Numbered from the stretch's first letter, positions 7,601-17,138 are shown. The stretch is DNA of 64,000 nt from Rs1 sp000416275 (GCA_965243635.1 OZ251574.1:3348001-3412000), one strand, 5' to 3'. A program made the numbers and translations. The notes: a model not told the origin generated them from the sequence alone.

Positions 7601-9871
7601 TTAGTTGTTACTGTTTCTATTGCGCTGCACATTAATTATATTCGGTACTTGATTTATTTTATCCATTAACCGTCCCAAACTTTCCAACCGCGACACTTCA
7701 ATGGTAAAGAAAAACTCTGCCGTGCTATTTTGTCGATCTGTTTTGGTATTAGCGGCGATAACATTACAGTGTTCATTGGCAAAAACATTCATTAGATCTC
7801 GTAACAGTCCAGAGCGGTCGTAAGCCAAGATAGCCACATCCACAGGAAAAGTACGCTCATCTTTTTCGCCCCACTCCACTGGCACCACCCGCACCGCGTC
7901 ACTCGTTCTCAGGGCTGACAAATTAGAGCAGTCATCACGGTGAATAGATACCCCTCTCCCCTGAGTGATATAACCACTGATTAGATCACCGGGCACAGGC
8001 TGGCAGCAAGCGGCAATATTGGTTAGTAAATTTCCGACTCCGAGGATACTGATTCCGGAATTATCAGCCGATTTATCTTGAAATTTACTGCCGTCGATTA
8101 ACGCGAGTGGCAGCTGATCTTCCGCCTCCTTTTCCCCTAATTGTGACTGCGCAGCATTAAGAATTTGCGACAACCTAACGTCACCCGCTCCCATAGCCGC
8201 ATACATATCATCCACTTGATGATAATTGATTTGTTTGGCTGCTGTTTTAAGGTCAATATCATTGGCATTGATCGCCAAGCGGGTAAACTCTCGCTCGATG
8301 ATATTGCGACCGGCAGTGATATTTTTGTCTTTGTCTTGCAGTTTAAACCAGTGCGCTACTTTTGCTCGCGCTTTTGAAGTCGTCACATACCCTAAGTTGA
8401 CATTCAGCCAATCTCTGCGAGGTCGCTGTTCCGAGCCCGTTAAAATTTCTACTTGATCGCCGGTCACTAAAGGTTTGTTAAGCGGCACTATGCGTCCGTT
8501 TACTTTAGCACCACAGCAGCGATGACCTATTTCGGTGTGTACTCGATAGGCAAAATCTATCGCAGTGGCACCATTTTGCATATCGATCACATGCCCATCG
8601 GGGGTAAATAAATACAGTCGGTCCTGAACCACATCAGAGCGTAATATTTCACCGAGATCTTCCGCTGCACCTAGGTCTTCATGCCACTCTAGGACTTGGC
8701 GCAACCAGGTAATCTTCTCTTCATAAGAATCACTGCCTGCCCCCGTATCAGTCCCCTTATAGACGTGGTGTGCACACACCCCTAGTTCCGCTTCTTCATG
8801 CATTTCGGGGGTGCGAATTTGAATTTCTAAAATTTTACCTTCTGGACCAAATACAGCGGTGTGTAGCGAGCGATAGCCATTGGGTTTAGGAGAGGCGATA
8901 TAATCATCAAATTCGTGGGGAATATTGCGCCAAATACCATGGACTAGACCTAAAGCGGCATAACAGTCGCGAATATTGGGCACTAGCACACGCACCGCAC
9001 GCATATCGTATACTTGAGAGAATTCAATATTTTTACGCTGCATTTTACGCCAGATACTATAAATATGCTTGGCGCGTCCTTTTACATCGGAAACAATATC
9101 TTGCTCTAAAAGCTTTTGGTAAACAGTTTTCACTGCCGTATCAATAAAATCTTGCCGCTCAAGCCGTTTGCCGTCCAGCATATTGGCGATGGTTTTATAG
9201 TCATTAGGCTTTAGATAGCGAAAAGAAAGATCTTCCAGCTCCCATTTTATGTGGCCGATACCTAGACGATGTGCGAGAGGGGCGTATATATCGAATACTT
9301 CTCGAGCAACAAGATAGCGCTTCATACGGTCGGCATTTTTAACGCTGCGAATAGCACAAGTACGCTCAGCGATTTTAATCAACGCGACTCTGACATCGTC
9401 AATCATGGCAACCAGCATTTTTCGTACCGTATCGACTTGCGTCGATTCAGAACCCAACACTGAATCGCCAGTCCGCGGATTGATCCGACTGCCGATAGCT
9501 GCCATTTGCTGCACACCATCGATACAGTCACTTATTTTTGCGCCAAATTGCTTTTTGACTTGCGATAGCTGCAGTTTGTTTTCTCTAACGCAACGGTAGA
9601 GCACTGCAGCAATGATAGTGTCTTGATCTTGCTGTAGCTCAGACAGTATTTGCGCCATTTCCAAGCCTATTAAAAAACAACCGCTGCCGTAGCCCTTCCA
9701 ATCGTCTTCAATGTTTGCTGTCGCCGCGTAAACATCCCTTGCCAGTTCACAGGCCCGATAAAGCTTGTCGGGGTCATCTATGGTCACTTTTTCCTCAATC
9801 ATTGAGATCCAAAGTGTTATGTCGACAGTACCGTCTTCGTGTACCGGATGATCATCTCTTACCTTAACCAT
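7601..9871 (-). CDS. relA: GTP pyrophosphokinase RelA (ribosome-linked (p)ppGpp synthetase)
   Basis: RelA makes (p)ppGpp from ATP and GTP/GDP on stalled ribosomes during amino-acid starvation. Domain order: pseudo-hydrolase domain (AAVLYRCVREN stands where active hydrolases have HDxxED, so hydrolysis is predicted absent), synthetase domain with the acidic EFDD motif before YIASPKPNGYRSLHT typical of monofunctional RelA, TGS domain (LYLFTPDGHVIDMQNGATAI), conserved cysteine region (AACCQPVPGD) and a C-terminal ACT domain. The ATG at 9871 is preferred to an upstream TTG (9895): it gives the family N-terminus MVKVR and has AGGAG upstream. In relatives rlmD precedes relA; here that slot holds only a repeat. 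Confidence 0.95.
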   Translation of the reverse strand: MVKVRDDHPVHEDGTVDITLWISMIEEKVTIDDPDKLYRACELARDVYAATANIEDDWKGYGSGCFLIGLEMAQILSELQQDQDTIIAAVLYRCVRENKLQLSQVKKQFGAKISDCIDGVQQMAAIGSRINPRTGDSVLGSESTQVDTVRKMLVAMIDDVRVALIKIAERTCAIRSVKNADRMKRYLVAREVFDIYAPLAHRLGIGHIKWELEDLSFRYLKPNDYKTIANMLDGKRLERQDFIDTAVKTVYQKLLEQDIVSDVKGRAKHIYSIWRKMQRKNIEFSQVYDMRAVRVLVPNIRDCYAALGLVHGIWRNIPHEFDDYIASPKPNGYRSLHTAVFGPEGKILEIQIRTPEMHEEAELGVCAHHVYKGTDTGAGSDSYEEKITWLRQVLEWHEDLGAAEDLGEILRSDVVQDRLYLFTPDGHVIDMQNGATAIDFAYRVHTEIGHRCCGAKVNGRIVPLNKPLVTGDQVEILTGSEQRPRRDWLNVNLGYVTTSKARAKVAHWFKLQDKDKNITAGRNIIEREFTRLAINANDIDLKTAAKQINYHQVDDMYAAMGAGDVRLSQILNAAQSQLGEKEAEDQLPLALIDGSKFQDKSADNSGISILGVGNLLTNIAACCQPVPGDLISGYITQGRGVSIHRDDCSNLSALRTSDAVRVVPVEWGEKDERTFPVDVAILAYDRSGLLRDLMNVFANEHCNVIAANTKTDRQNSTAEFFFTIEVSRLESLGRLMDKINQVPNIINVQRNRNSNN

Positions 9872-9993
9872 GGCTAATCGCCACTCCTTGCTCAAATAGC
9901 AAAAAAGTTAGAATGAAAAGTTAACTTTTAAAAAAAGCTAATCGAATATTATGCTAAATTTATCCATAAATATTAGATTTTTAATGAAATATA

Positions 9994-10178
9994 CCTGAAT
10001 CCGTGACTTTAAAGTGAATACAGAGTGTAAGATATTGGTTTTACGGTGGAATTGAAAAATATTAGCTGCAAGCTCATATGCGTCCGTGCATAAAACCCGT
10101 AGGTTCAGCGGGCATTTTTCTAACCGCTGTAGAATCAAGAGCTTGCGCTATGTGGTGCAGTGAAGTCACTGATTCAGG
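9994..10178 (+). repeat. MITE-like element, family 1, copy B
   Basis: This 185-bp copy has terminal inverted repeats CCTGAATCCGTGACTTTA and the complement of CCTGAATCAGTGACTTCA, flanked by a perfect 5-bp direct repeat ATATA (9989-9993 and 10179-10183). It lies within the gap between cysM and relA (9872-10184), where Pseudomonas relatives carry rlmD, and ends 6 bp from the cysM stop codon. A 66-codon frame across it (9938-10138) is a by-product of the repeat. The rest of the gap holds no gene. Confidence 0.88.
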
Positions 10179-10184
10179 ATATAG

Positions 10185-11087
10185 TTAGTCATTATTATCA
10201 AAAACCCCCGTTGATAGGTATCGATCTCCTCGATCGCAGATAATGCAGACAATCACCGCATTTTCCACGCTTTCGGCCACCTTTAAGGCACCCGCCACTG
10301 CTCCACCCGATGAGACACCACAAAATATTCCCTCTTGAGTGGCTAATTGCTTCATGGTAAATTCCGCATCTACTTGCTGAATATCTAACATCATATCGAC
10401 TTTACTTTGATCAAAGATCGCCGGCAAATAAGCTTTTGACCAGCGGCGAATACCGGGAATAGCCGCACCATCCGCTGGTTGTAGCCCAACGATTTGAATA
10501 TCCTTATTTTGTTCTTTTAAATATGCAGAGACTCCCATAATAGTGCCGGTAGTCCCCATTGAGCTAACAAAATGCGAAATTTTTCCGGCACTTTGCCGCC
10601 AAATTTCCGGGCCAGTAGTATGGTAGTGAGCAAGCGGATTATCGGCATTTGCGAACTGATCTAGCACTGTGCCCTCGCCTCGCCCCTGCATTTGTAAGGC
10701 TAAATCCCGAGCGTATTCCATGCCCTGCTCGGAGCTAACTTCGATCAACCGAGCACCGTATGCGGTCATCGCAGATTTACGTTCACTACTCATGTTAGCT
10801 GGCATAATCAATACCATTTTATAACCGTAAATGGCGGCGGCCATAGCCAGCGCAATGCCAGTGTTTCCCGATGTCGCCTCAATGATAGTATCACCGGGGA
10901 CAATATCGCCGCGCTGCTGCGCTCTCTCTATCATCGACATCGCCGGTCTATCTTTAACCGAGCCCGCGGGATTATTCCCCTCCAACTTACATAGAATTAT
11001 ATTATTGTTCGGCACCGGAATTCTTTGGAGCCTAACTAAGGGAGTATTACCGACGCAATCGGCGATGGTGAGAAACTGTTCAGCCAT
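10185..11087 (-). CDS. cysM: Cysteine synthase B (O-acetylserine sulfhydrylase)
   Basis: The PLP enzyme forms cysteine from O-acetylserine and sulfide, or S-sulfocysteine with thiosulfate. The 300-residue protein has the PLP lysine in NPAGSVKDRPA (Lys45), the substrate loop EATSGNTGIALA, the phosphate-binding GTTGT loop and the C-terminal CGVSSGGAVAGAL. Length and the short RIPVPNNNIILCKLEG segment fit CysM rather than CysK. Position between acpS and relA matches the cysM-rlmD-relA-mazG order of Pseudomonas, minus rlmD. A family 1 repeat begins 6 bp past its stop codon and may form the 3' end of its mRNA. Confidence 0.93.
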   Translation of the reverse strand: MAEQFLTIADCVGNTPLVRLQRIPVPNNNIILCKLEGNNPAGSVKDRPAMSMIERAQQRGDIVPGDTIIEATSGNTGIALAMAAAIYGYKMVLIMPANMSSERKSAMTAYGARLIEVSSEQGMEYARDLALQMQGRGEGTVLDQFANADNPLAHYHTTGPEIWRQSAGKISHFVSSMGTTGTIMGVSAYLKEQNKDIQIVGLQPADGAAIPGIRRWSKAYLPAIFDQSKVDMMLDIQQVDAEFTMKQLATQEGIFCGVSSGGAVAGALKVAESVENAVIVCIICDRGDRYLSTGVFDNND

Positions 11088-11195
11088 AATATTACCTATG
11101 TGTCTGCTGAAGACGCTGCATAACGGCGCTCTTTCAATATTTTATGATGGATAAAAACTCTCTGTCGATGCTGAGTCGACAGCATTTTTTGCATC

Positions 11196-11570
11196 CTAGC
11201 CTTCCAACACGACCATTGCCACAATGTATTCTCGCTCATCGCTGTAAGACAAAAAACAACGGGTTACCCCGAGCATTTCCGACCGATCTAACGCTCCACC
11301 ATTGAGCGTAATCAGAGGTTTACCTAAAGAATCTTTTTCAATTTCAATGTGCTGCCAGCTAACCCCGTGACCTATACCGGTACCTAAGGCCTTAACCACC
11401 GCTTCTTTCGCGGCAAAACGCTTCGCTAAAAAACGAGCCGCTTGGGTACTTATTTGAAAATCCAGTAACTCTTTAGCAGTGAGAATACGCGCCGCTAACT
11501 TACTTGTACGAGCCAGTGCCTTTTCCACACGGGCGACTTCCAATATATCGGTGCCTATACCTTTAATCAT
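11196..11570 (-). CDS. acpS: Holo-acyl-carrier-protein synthase
   Basis: AcpS transfers 4'-phosphopantetheine from CoA to apo-ACP, enabling fatty acid synthesis. The 124-residue protein starts MIKGIGTDILEVARVEKAL, with the magnesium aspartate in GTDI and the KRFAAKEAVVKALGTG motif carrying the second metal-binding glutamate, both hallmarks of type I PPTases. In most gammaproteobacteria pdxJ lies between recO and acpS; here only 71 bp separate them, so pdxJ has left this operon or moved. The ATG is the only sensible start. Confidence 0.94.
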   Translation of the reverse strand: MIKGIGTDILEVARVEKALARTSKLAARILTAKELLDFQISTQAARFLAKRFAAKEAVVKALGTGIGHGVSWQHIEIEKDSLGKPLITLNGGALDRSEMLGVTRCFLSYSDEREYIVAMVVLEG

Positions 11571-11609
11571 TTATGTTCACCAAGCCTTGTTACTTAAATT
11601 TGACTGTAA

Positions 11610-11629
11610 CCTGAATCAGCGAATCAGAC
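11610..11629. repeat. Possible tip remnant of a family 1 element
   Basis: Between recO and acpS the sequence CCTGAATCAGCGAATCAG looks like the left tip CCTGAATC of family 1 fused to a degraded right tip (GATTCAGG in intact copies). It is short, so chance is possible, but it sits exactly where pdxJ would be expected. Confidence 0.35.
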
Positions 11630-11641
11630 TATTGAGCCACT

Positions 11642-12367
11642 CTACGGGGTGGATGTCGGTTGTTCAGGGGCCCCTAGGGCAGGTTTTAACAAATCCCGGC
11701 TATTTAAGACTTTTCCGTCCAACAATATGTCTATTTGCCAGCGCATATAACGTTTCGCGGCGCGCCTCACTTGGATACTTTCGTAATCATCATTATTGAT
11801 CGCCTGTAAATGTTCACCGTAAAAGCACTTGCTGCGATCTCTACCTTCTATAGTGACGATTTTTTCTAATACAAGTTTGCCGGGGTTAATATAATAAATT
11901 GAATCTGCTGAAATTGACGAAAGATCGATGCCATAGCCTAATTCAAGCAGCAGCTTACGTTCAAATATGCGCAGTGGAATTTCAATATCTTGGGCAATTA
12001 AAGCCGTAATTAAGTATTGATAATAAACAAATAATTTGGGATGAGGGTCAAATACTGGCAATAGTTTTTGCAGTAATTCATTGGCATATAAGCCACAAAT
12101 AAGCGCTTTACCGGTCAGCAGACCAAGATGCCCGGTACTCTCAGCTAAGGTTAAGGTTTTTAGCTCATTTCGGCCTTGCCAGCCTATTTGTAGAGGAACA
12201 AAAGGCTGCAATATAGCGCGGTTTTTTGAATGGGGCCTGCGCATCCCCCTGCTGACAGTACAAAGTCTGCCGTGCTCTAAAGTAAAGACATCAACCAGCG
12301 CACTGGTGTCTCGATACGGCCTAGTGTGTAAAACAAAGGCCGCTTGCCCTGCTATGCGATAATCCAA
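11642..12367 (-). CDS. recO: DNA repair protein RecO
   Basis: RecO helps load RecA onto SSB-coated single-stranded DNA in the RecFOR pathway and anneals complementary strands. The 241-residue protein has an N-terminal OB fold (AFVLHTRPYRDTSALVDVFTLEHGRL), then GLYANELLQKLLP and a helical C-terminus, at a normal length for gammaproteobacterial RecO. No zinc cysteine cluster is visible, as in E. coli. The start is a TTG with AGGTGA about 6 nt upstream. It follows era after 23 bp in the conserved rnc-era-recO operon. Confidence 0.92.
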   Translation of the reverse strand: MDYRIAGQAAFVLHTRPYRDTSALVDVFTLEHGRLCTVSRGMRRPHSKNRAILQPFVPLQIGWQGRNELKTLTLAESTGHLGLLTGKALICGLYANELLQKLLPVFDPHPKLFVYYQYLITALIAQDIEIPLRIFERKLLLELGYGIDLSSISADSIYYINPGKLVLEKIVTIEGRDRSKCFYGEHLQAINNDDYESIQVRRAAKRYMRWQIDILLDGKVLNSRDLLKPALGAPEQPTSTP

Positions 12368-12390
12368 TAGATCACCTAGAAAGTTTTTCG

Positions 12391-13329
12391 CTACTCATTT
12401 AAATGATAACCTAAACTACGTAGCGCTCTTTCGTCATCAGCCCAACCACGTCGCACTTTCACCCAAAGCTTAAGCATCACTTTAGTATCGTACAATTTTT
12501 CAATATCTAAACGCGCATCTCGGCCAATGGTTTTCATTCGATCACCCTTATCGCCAATTAAGATACGCTTCTGCCCTTCTCTTTCAACTAACACCAACGC
12601 TGAAATGGTCAGCAAGTTTTCGTCTCGATAAAACTCTTCAATTTCAACGGTCGCTCCATAGGGAACTTCCTCACCCACGTTGCGCATCACTTTTTCACGG
12701 ACAATTTCAGCCACCATGAAGCGGCCACTTTTGTCGGTGATTTGATCCTCTGGAAAGTGGTGCTCACCCTCGGGCATATAACGGTTGATCAAGCTTTCCA
12801 ACTTATCGACATTGGTTCCAGTTTTAGCTGAAACAGGCATGATTTCGGCAAAGTCCATCATCGCCGATACTTTTTCAAACTGCGGCAATAAGTCGTTTTT
12901 GTTGTTCAGCTGGTCGACTTTATTGATCACTAAGATCACCGGACATTCAGAGTATTTTACTTTTTCTAAGACAATTTGATCCTCTTCTGTCCAGGCGGTT
13001 CTATCGATCATAAAAATCACTAGATCAACCCCACGCAATGCTTCGACCGCCGCTCTATTCATGTACCGATTGAGTGCGATGTCTTTTTCTTTATGTAGAC
13101 CTGGGGTATCAACATACACCACTTGACGATCACCTTCGGTTTTAATACCAAAAATTTGATGCCGAGTCGTTTGTGGCTTTTTTGAAGTTATACTCAGTTT
13201 CTGACCAAGGATGTTATTCATCAAGGTCGACTTGCCCATATTGGGTCGACCGACTATTGCAACAAAACCAGATTTTTGATTTAACTTGCCTTTGGCGGTA
13301 AAAAAGTCGTTGAGAAGATTGTCACTCAT
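12391..13329 (-). CDS. era: GTPase Era
   Basis: Era is an essential GTPase that binds the 3' end of 16S rRNA and helps mature the 30S subunit at the inner membrane. The 312-residue protein has the G1 loop GRPNMGKSTLMN, effector region KPQTTRH, G3 DTPGLH, G4 NKVD and G5 SAKTG, followed by a C-terminal KH domain (ILIGDKGDRMKTIGRDARLDIEKL). Its ATG overlaps the rnc stop in an ATGA, implying translational coupling with RNase III. Confidence 0.96.
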   Translation of the reverse strand: MSDNLLNDFFTAKGKLNQKSGFVAIVGRPNMGKSTLMNNILGQKLSITSKKPQTTRHQIFGIKTEGDRQVVYVDTPGLHKEKDIALNRYMNRAAVEALRGVDLVIFMIDRTAWTEEDQIVLEKVKYSECPVILVINKVDQLNNKNDLLPQFEKVSAMMDFAEIMPVSAKTGTNVDKLESLINRYMPEGEHHFPEDQITDKSGRFMVAEIVREKVMRNVGEEVPYGATVEIEEFYRDENLLTISALVLVEREGQKRILIGDKGDRMKTIGRDARLDIEKLYDTKVMLKLWVKVRRGWADDERALRSLGYHLNE

Positions 13330-14018
13330 AAGCGCACCCCCTGTTGTTTCAACTGCTCAAGGGCAGCTTTTGCAGATTCTTGTTCCGCTTGTCTTCTGCT
13401 GCTGGCAACACCGTTAGTAGGTATTGATAATTCAGAAATAGTACAAGTGATATAAAAAGTTTGATCGTGAGCATCACCTTCAACGTTCTCTAAGTGATAA
13501 TCCGGTAGCGCCAGACGCCTACTTTGCAAATACTCTTGCAGACGTGTTTTAGAGTCTTTCATGGTCTGATCTAGGCTCAATACCTTAAGACGTGATTCAA
13601 ACCAAGTGAGGATATGCTCTCTAACATTCTCCATATCGGAATCGATAAAAATAGCCCCAATTAGCGACTCAACAGAATCGGCGAGGATCGAATCTCGACG
13701 ATAGCCACCACTTTTAAGTTCTCCAGAACCTAGACGCAGGTAATCACCCATATTCATATCGCGGGCGATTTCGGCGAGCGTTGTGCCTTTGACCATCTGC
13801 GCTCTCAAGCGACTCAGCTGCCCTTCTTTTGCCAGCGGAAAGCGTCTGAATAAATCTTCGGCAATCACAAAATTTACAATAGAATCCCCAAGGAACTCTA
13901 ACCGCTCATTATTCTTCTTCCCACAGCTACGGTGAGTGAGAGCCAGCTCGCAAAGACTTGCATCTTGAAACTGGTAATTGATACGACGCATCAATACTTC
14001 TGGTGACTTAATAATCAA
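13326..14018 (-). CDS. rnc: Ribonuclease III
   Basis: RNase III cleaves double-stranded RNA, including the rRNA precursor and many mRNAs. The catalytic domain carries the signature NERLEFLGDSIVNFVIAE and the second acidic cluster DSVESLIGAIFID; a C-terminal double-stranded RNA-binding domain runs from about residue 155 (DSKTRLQEYLQSR to the end). The TTG at 14018 gives 230 residues and exactly the same N-terminal length as E. coli Rnc up to the conserved YxF; an ATG at 13991 (221 residues) is the alternative. It overlaps era by 4 nt. Confidence 0.94.
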   Translation of the reverse strand: MIIKSPEVLMRRINYQFQDASLCELALTHRSCGKKNNERLEFLGDSIVNFVIAEDLFRRFPLAKEGQLSRLRAQMVKGTTLAEIARDMNMGDYLRLGSGELKSGGYRRDSILADSVESLIGAIFIDSDMENVREHILTWFESRLKVLSLDQTMKDSKTRLQEYLQSRRLALPDYHLENVEGDAHDQTFYITCTISELSIPTNGVASSRRQAEQESAKAALEQLKQQGVRL

Positions 14019-14447
14019 TGTTCACTTCATCTTTCTTGGTTCTAAATATGCAGTTAGCCCTGCTATGACTCTTTTCTGAGCACCGCAAATTTAGACGTAT
14101 ATTAATAGTGAAAACTTCAAATTCAGTTAAATTCGCACTATATAATTAACCCATTTAAAAGGTATCGTAACACCCTCTATCCAGGGAGGTAAAAACAACT
14201 GAAGTATTTCTTGCAGTTGGTGGTACTGGTCTGAGTGGAGCATTCCAGCCTTGTGATTGAGTGCAAAGTTGCTTTGCTCTCAATCACTTCTGTAACAATC
14301 TACTCATATATATCTTAATTTTTACGAGCTAGCGTCTGCAGAAAATTTATCGCTTATTCACACAGCGATGACACTATATGTACTGCTCTGGTGTCGTTAT
14401 AGAGAGCATCCCTATTGACGCTAAGCAAAACAGCTAGCCAATTTAAA
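14019..14447. other. Gene-free interval between lepB and rnc with one hairpin
   Basis: No coding frame of family quality is visible on either strand. In many relatives a small DUF4845 membrane protein lies here, but no trace of it was recognised. The main structure is an inverted repeat at 14253-14287, GTGATTGAGTGCAAAG and CTTTGCTCTCAATCAC (one mismatch, 3-nt loop), without a following T-run. It may be a processing site in the lepB-rnc transcript; RNase III cutting its own leader is known in E. coli, but its use here is only a guess. Confidence 0.5.
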
Positions 14448-15260
14448 TTACTTAATTAAGCGTCCCTGGGTGAAATCTGGGAAACTTAAACGCTCTTTCC
14501 AAAACATCCATACAGCAAAGGCTTTACCTACCATTAACGAGTCGGGAACAAACTGCCAATAGCGACTATCATTACTGTTATCTCGATTATCACCCATCAC
14601 AAAGTACCTGCCTTCAGGTACTGTCCACTCGCCTGACACAGCAGGCTTAAAAGGCGTTATGTTTATCTGATGTTCGACACCTGATAAGTTTTCTGACAGT
14701 AGTACATTTGGCGGAAGATCAGCGATAAAGGTCTGCTGCTGAGCAACTCCGTTAACGAAGATTGTTTTGTTACGATAGCTGATCACATCTCCGGGAACAC
14801 CGACTAAGCGCTTTATATAGTTAATAGATGGATCATTAGGAAATTTAAACACCACTACATCGCCACGCTGCGGATCACCGATCGGGAATATTTTAGTATT
14901 AAGTACCGGCAACCTTAAACCGTAACTAAATTTATTCACCAAGATAAAATCACCCACCTTTAACGTGGGGATCATTGACCCTGATGGAATTTGAAACGGC
15001 TCAACAATAAACGAGCGCAACACTAAAACAAATGCTAACACCGGGAACATTGAACACGCTAAATCAGCCCACATCGGTAAATTTTCGACTGCTTTAATTT
15101 GCTCTTCGGTTAAGTCACCAGTCAATTTTTCAGCAGCTTGCTGTATCGCGACATCGACTCTATCTTGCCTATCACTGGCGAACCAAACCTTATCAATAAA
15201 CCAGCCAATACCGGCCACTAACGTCAACACCACTAATACTAGGGCAAAATCAAAATTCAT
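14448..15260 (-). CDS. lepB: Signal peptidase I
   Basis: LepB cleaves signal peptides from proteins exported through Sec or Tat. The 270-residue protein has two N-terminal membrane segments (about residues 3-25 and 70-88). The catalytic serine follows in IPSGSMIPTL (about residue 97), then the catalytic lysine in YIKRLVGVPGD, and the box MGDNRDNSNDSRYWQFVP. The ATG has AAGGA upstream. It is the second gene of the lepA-lepB-rnc-era-recO order; the 429-bp space before rnc is longer than usual. Confidence 0.95.
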   Translation of the reverse strand: MNFDFALVLVVLTLVAGIGWFIDKVWFASDRQDRVDVAIQQAAEKLTGDLTEEQIKAVENLPMWADLACSMFPVLAFVLVLRSFIVEPFQIPSGSMIPTLKVGDFILVNKFSYGLRLPVLNTKIFPIGDPQRGDVVVFKFPNDPSINYIKRLVGVPGDVISYRNKTIFVNGVAQQQTFIADLPPNVLLSENLSGVEHQINITPFKPAVSGEWTVPEGRYFVMGDNRDNSNDSRYWQFVPDSLMVGKAFAVWMFWKERLSFPDFTQGRLIK

Positions 15261-15338
15261 TAAATGTCCTTAATTCTCGTTTTTATCTGGATGATTTACT
15301 AAACCACACACTTTCTGAGCTGCTGATTGCTAAAAAAT

Positions 15339-17138
15339 TTAGCTATCAATTTTCAGTACTGCGAGGAAAGCCGCTTGAGGTATTTCAACATTACCTACTT
15401 GCTTCATCCGCTTTTTACCAGCTTTCTGCTTTTGCAGTAGTTTTTTCTTACGGCTGACATCGCCACCGTAACATTTAGCAATGACGTTTTTACGCAGTGC
15501 TTTGACAGTCGTACGCGCTATGATTTTTCCACCTAATGCTGCTTGAATAGCCACATCGAACATTTGCCTAGGGATCAGTTCTTTCATCTTTTCACACAGT
15601 AAACGACCGCGGTATTGAGAATTAGACTTGTGCAATATGAGGGATAGTGCATCTACTTTTTCAGCGTTAATCAACACATCCATTCTCACTAGCTCGGCCG
15701 GTTCAAAACGCACAAAATTATACTCTAAAGATGCGTAACCGCGACTGACTGACTTTAAACGATCAAAGAAATCTAAAACCACTTCTGCCATCGGTAACTC
15801 GTAACAAATCTGTACTTGTTTACCTACGTACAACATATGCTTTTGCACGCCACGTTTTTCGACACATAGACCAATCACTTGCCCTAAATACTCTTGGGGC
15901 ACTATTATATTAGCTTTAACGATAGGCTCGCGCATACCTTTTATTCTGGCCGGATCGGGTAATTTAGAGGGACTATCAATTTGTTTAATATCGCCATTAT
16001 GCAATTCGACTTCATAGATAACTGTCGGTGCTGTGGTTATCAAGTCGAGGTCGTATTCCCGCTCTAGTCGCTCTTGAATAATTTCCATGTGCAACATGCC
16101 GAGGAATCCACAGCGAAAGCCGAAGCCAAGCGCATCGGAACTCTCTGGTTCAAAGAACAGCGATGCATCGTTCAAACGCAACTTATCTAAAGCCTCTCGA
16201 AAATCTTCGTAATCGTCAGAGCTAGTCGGGAATAGCCCCGCGTAGACTTGTGGTTGTACCTTTTTAAAACCTGCTAAAGCATCGACATCTTTGGTTTTGA
16301 TATGGGTAATCGTATCGCCAACCGGAGCGCCGTGAATATCTTTGATGCCAGCGACCACAAAACCCACTTCTCCAGCTTGCAGTACATCAACCGGGGTCCT
16401 CTTTGGGGTAAAGACTCCGACAGAATCAACTGTATAAGTTTGGCCTGTGGTTTTCATATATATTTTGTCTTTCTTGCGAATCGAACCATTTTTAACCCGC
16501 ACTAAAGAAACCACGCCTAGATAGGGATCAAACCAAGAATCAATAATTAGCGCTTGCAGATCAGCATTAACATCACCTTCTGGTGGCGGAATTGTGCTGA
16601 CTAATTTTTCCAACACATCCTCAATACCCAAACCACTTTTTGCAGAACACAACACTACGTCCGTTGCATCAATACCTATAACTTCTTCGATTTCCTCTTG
16701 CACTCGCTCAGGGTCTGCCTGGGGCAAATCCATTTTATTGAGTATCGGCAGCACCTCCAAACCTTGTTCAAGAGCTGTATAACAGTTCGCCACTGATTGA
16801 GCCTCAACGCCTTGTGCCGCATCAACCACTAACAAAGCGCCTTCACAAGCAGCGAGAGAGCGTGACACTTCATAGGAAAAATCTACATGCCCTGGAGTAT
16901 CAATAAAATTTAGTTGATAGGTTTTACCGTCTTTAGCATCGTAATTCAACGTGACGCTTTGCGCTTTAATGGTAATCCCACGTTCCCGTTCAATATCCAT
17001 TGAATCAAGAACTTGAGCCGCCATTTCACGATCAGACAAACCACCGCAATGCTGGATGAAGCGGTCAGATAAAGTTGATTTGCCATGATCTATATGGGCA
17101 ATAATTGAAAAATTTCGAATATGATCTAGGGTGCTCAC
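15339..17138 (-). CDS. lepA: Elongation factor 4 (LepA), ribosome-associated GTPase
   Basis: LepA/EF4 is a translational GTPase that can back-translocate ribosomes and affects initiation and 30S assembly. It has G1 AHIDHGKSTLSD, switch region RERGITIK, G3 DTPGHVDF and G4 NKMD, then domains II-III, V-like and the LepA-specific C-terminal domain (RKNVIAKCYGGDVSRKKKLLQKQK). I chose the GTG at 17138, which yields MSTLDHIRNFSIIAHIDHGK and 599 residues, the E. coli length; an upstream in-frame TTG at 17162 would add 8 residues. First gene of the lep-rnc block. Confidence 0.95.
   Translation of the reverse strand: MSTLDHIRNFSIIAHIDHGKSTLSDRFIQHCGGLSDREMAAQVLDSMDIERERGITIKAQSVTLNYDAKDGKTYQLNFIDTPGHVDFSYEVSRSLAACEGALLVVDAAQGVEAQSVANCYTALEQGLEVLPILNKMDLPQADPERVQEEIEEVIGIDATDVVLCSAKSGLGIEDVLEKLVSTIPPPEGDVNADLQALIIDSWFDPYLGVVSLVRVKNGSIRKKDKIYMKTTGQTYTVDSVGVFTPKRTPVDVLQAGEVGFVVAGIKDIHGAPVGDTITHIKTKDVDALAGFKKVQPQVYAGLFPTSSDDYEDFREALDKLRLNDASLFFEPESSDALGFGFRCGFLGMLHMEIIQERLEREYDLDLITTAPTVIYEVELHNGDIKQIDSPSKLPDPARIKGMREPIVKANIIVPQEYLGQVIGLCVEKRGVQKHMLYVGKQVQICYELPMAEVVLDFFDRLKSVSRGYASLEYNFVRFEPAELVRMDVLINAEKVDALSLILHKSNSQYRGRLLCEKMKELIPRQMFDVAIQAALGGKIIARTTVKALRKNVIAKCYGGDVSRKKKLLQKQKAGKKRMKQVGNVEIPQAAFLAVLKIDS

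Noticed and set aside
9938..10138. 66-codon minus-strand frame, and similar frames at 46144-46368 and 47597-47839 with the shared peptide FHxKTNILHSVFxLK
   Set aside because: They lie across family 1 elements and their similarity reflects the DNA repeat. Starts and stops lie in different flanks and there is no ribosome-binding site pattern.
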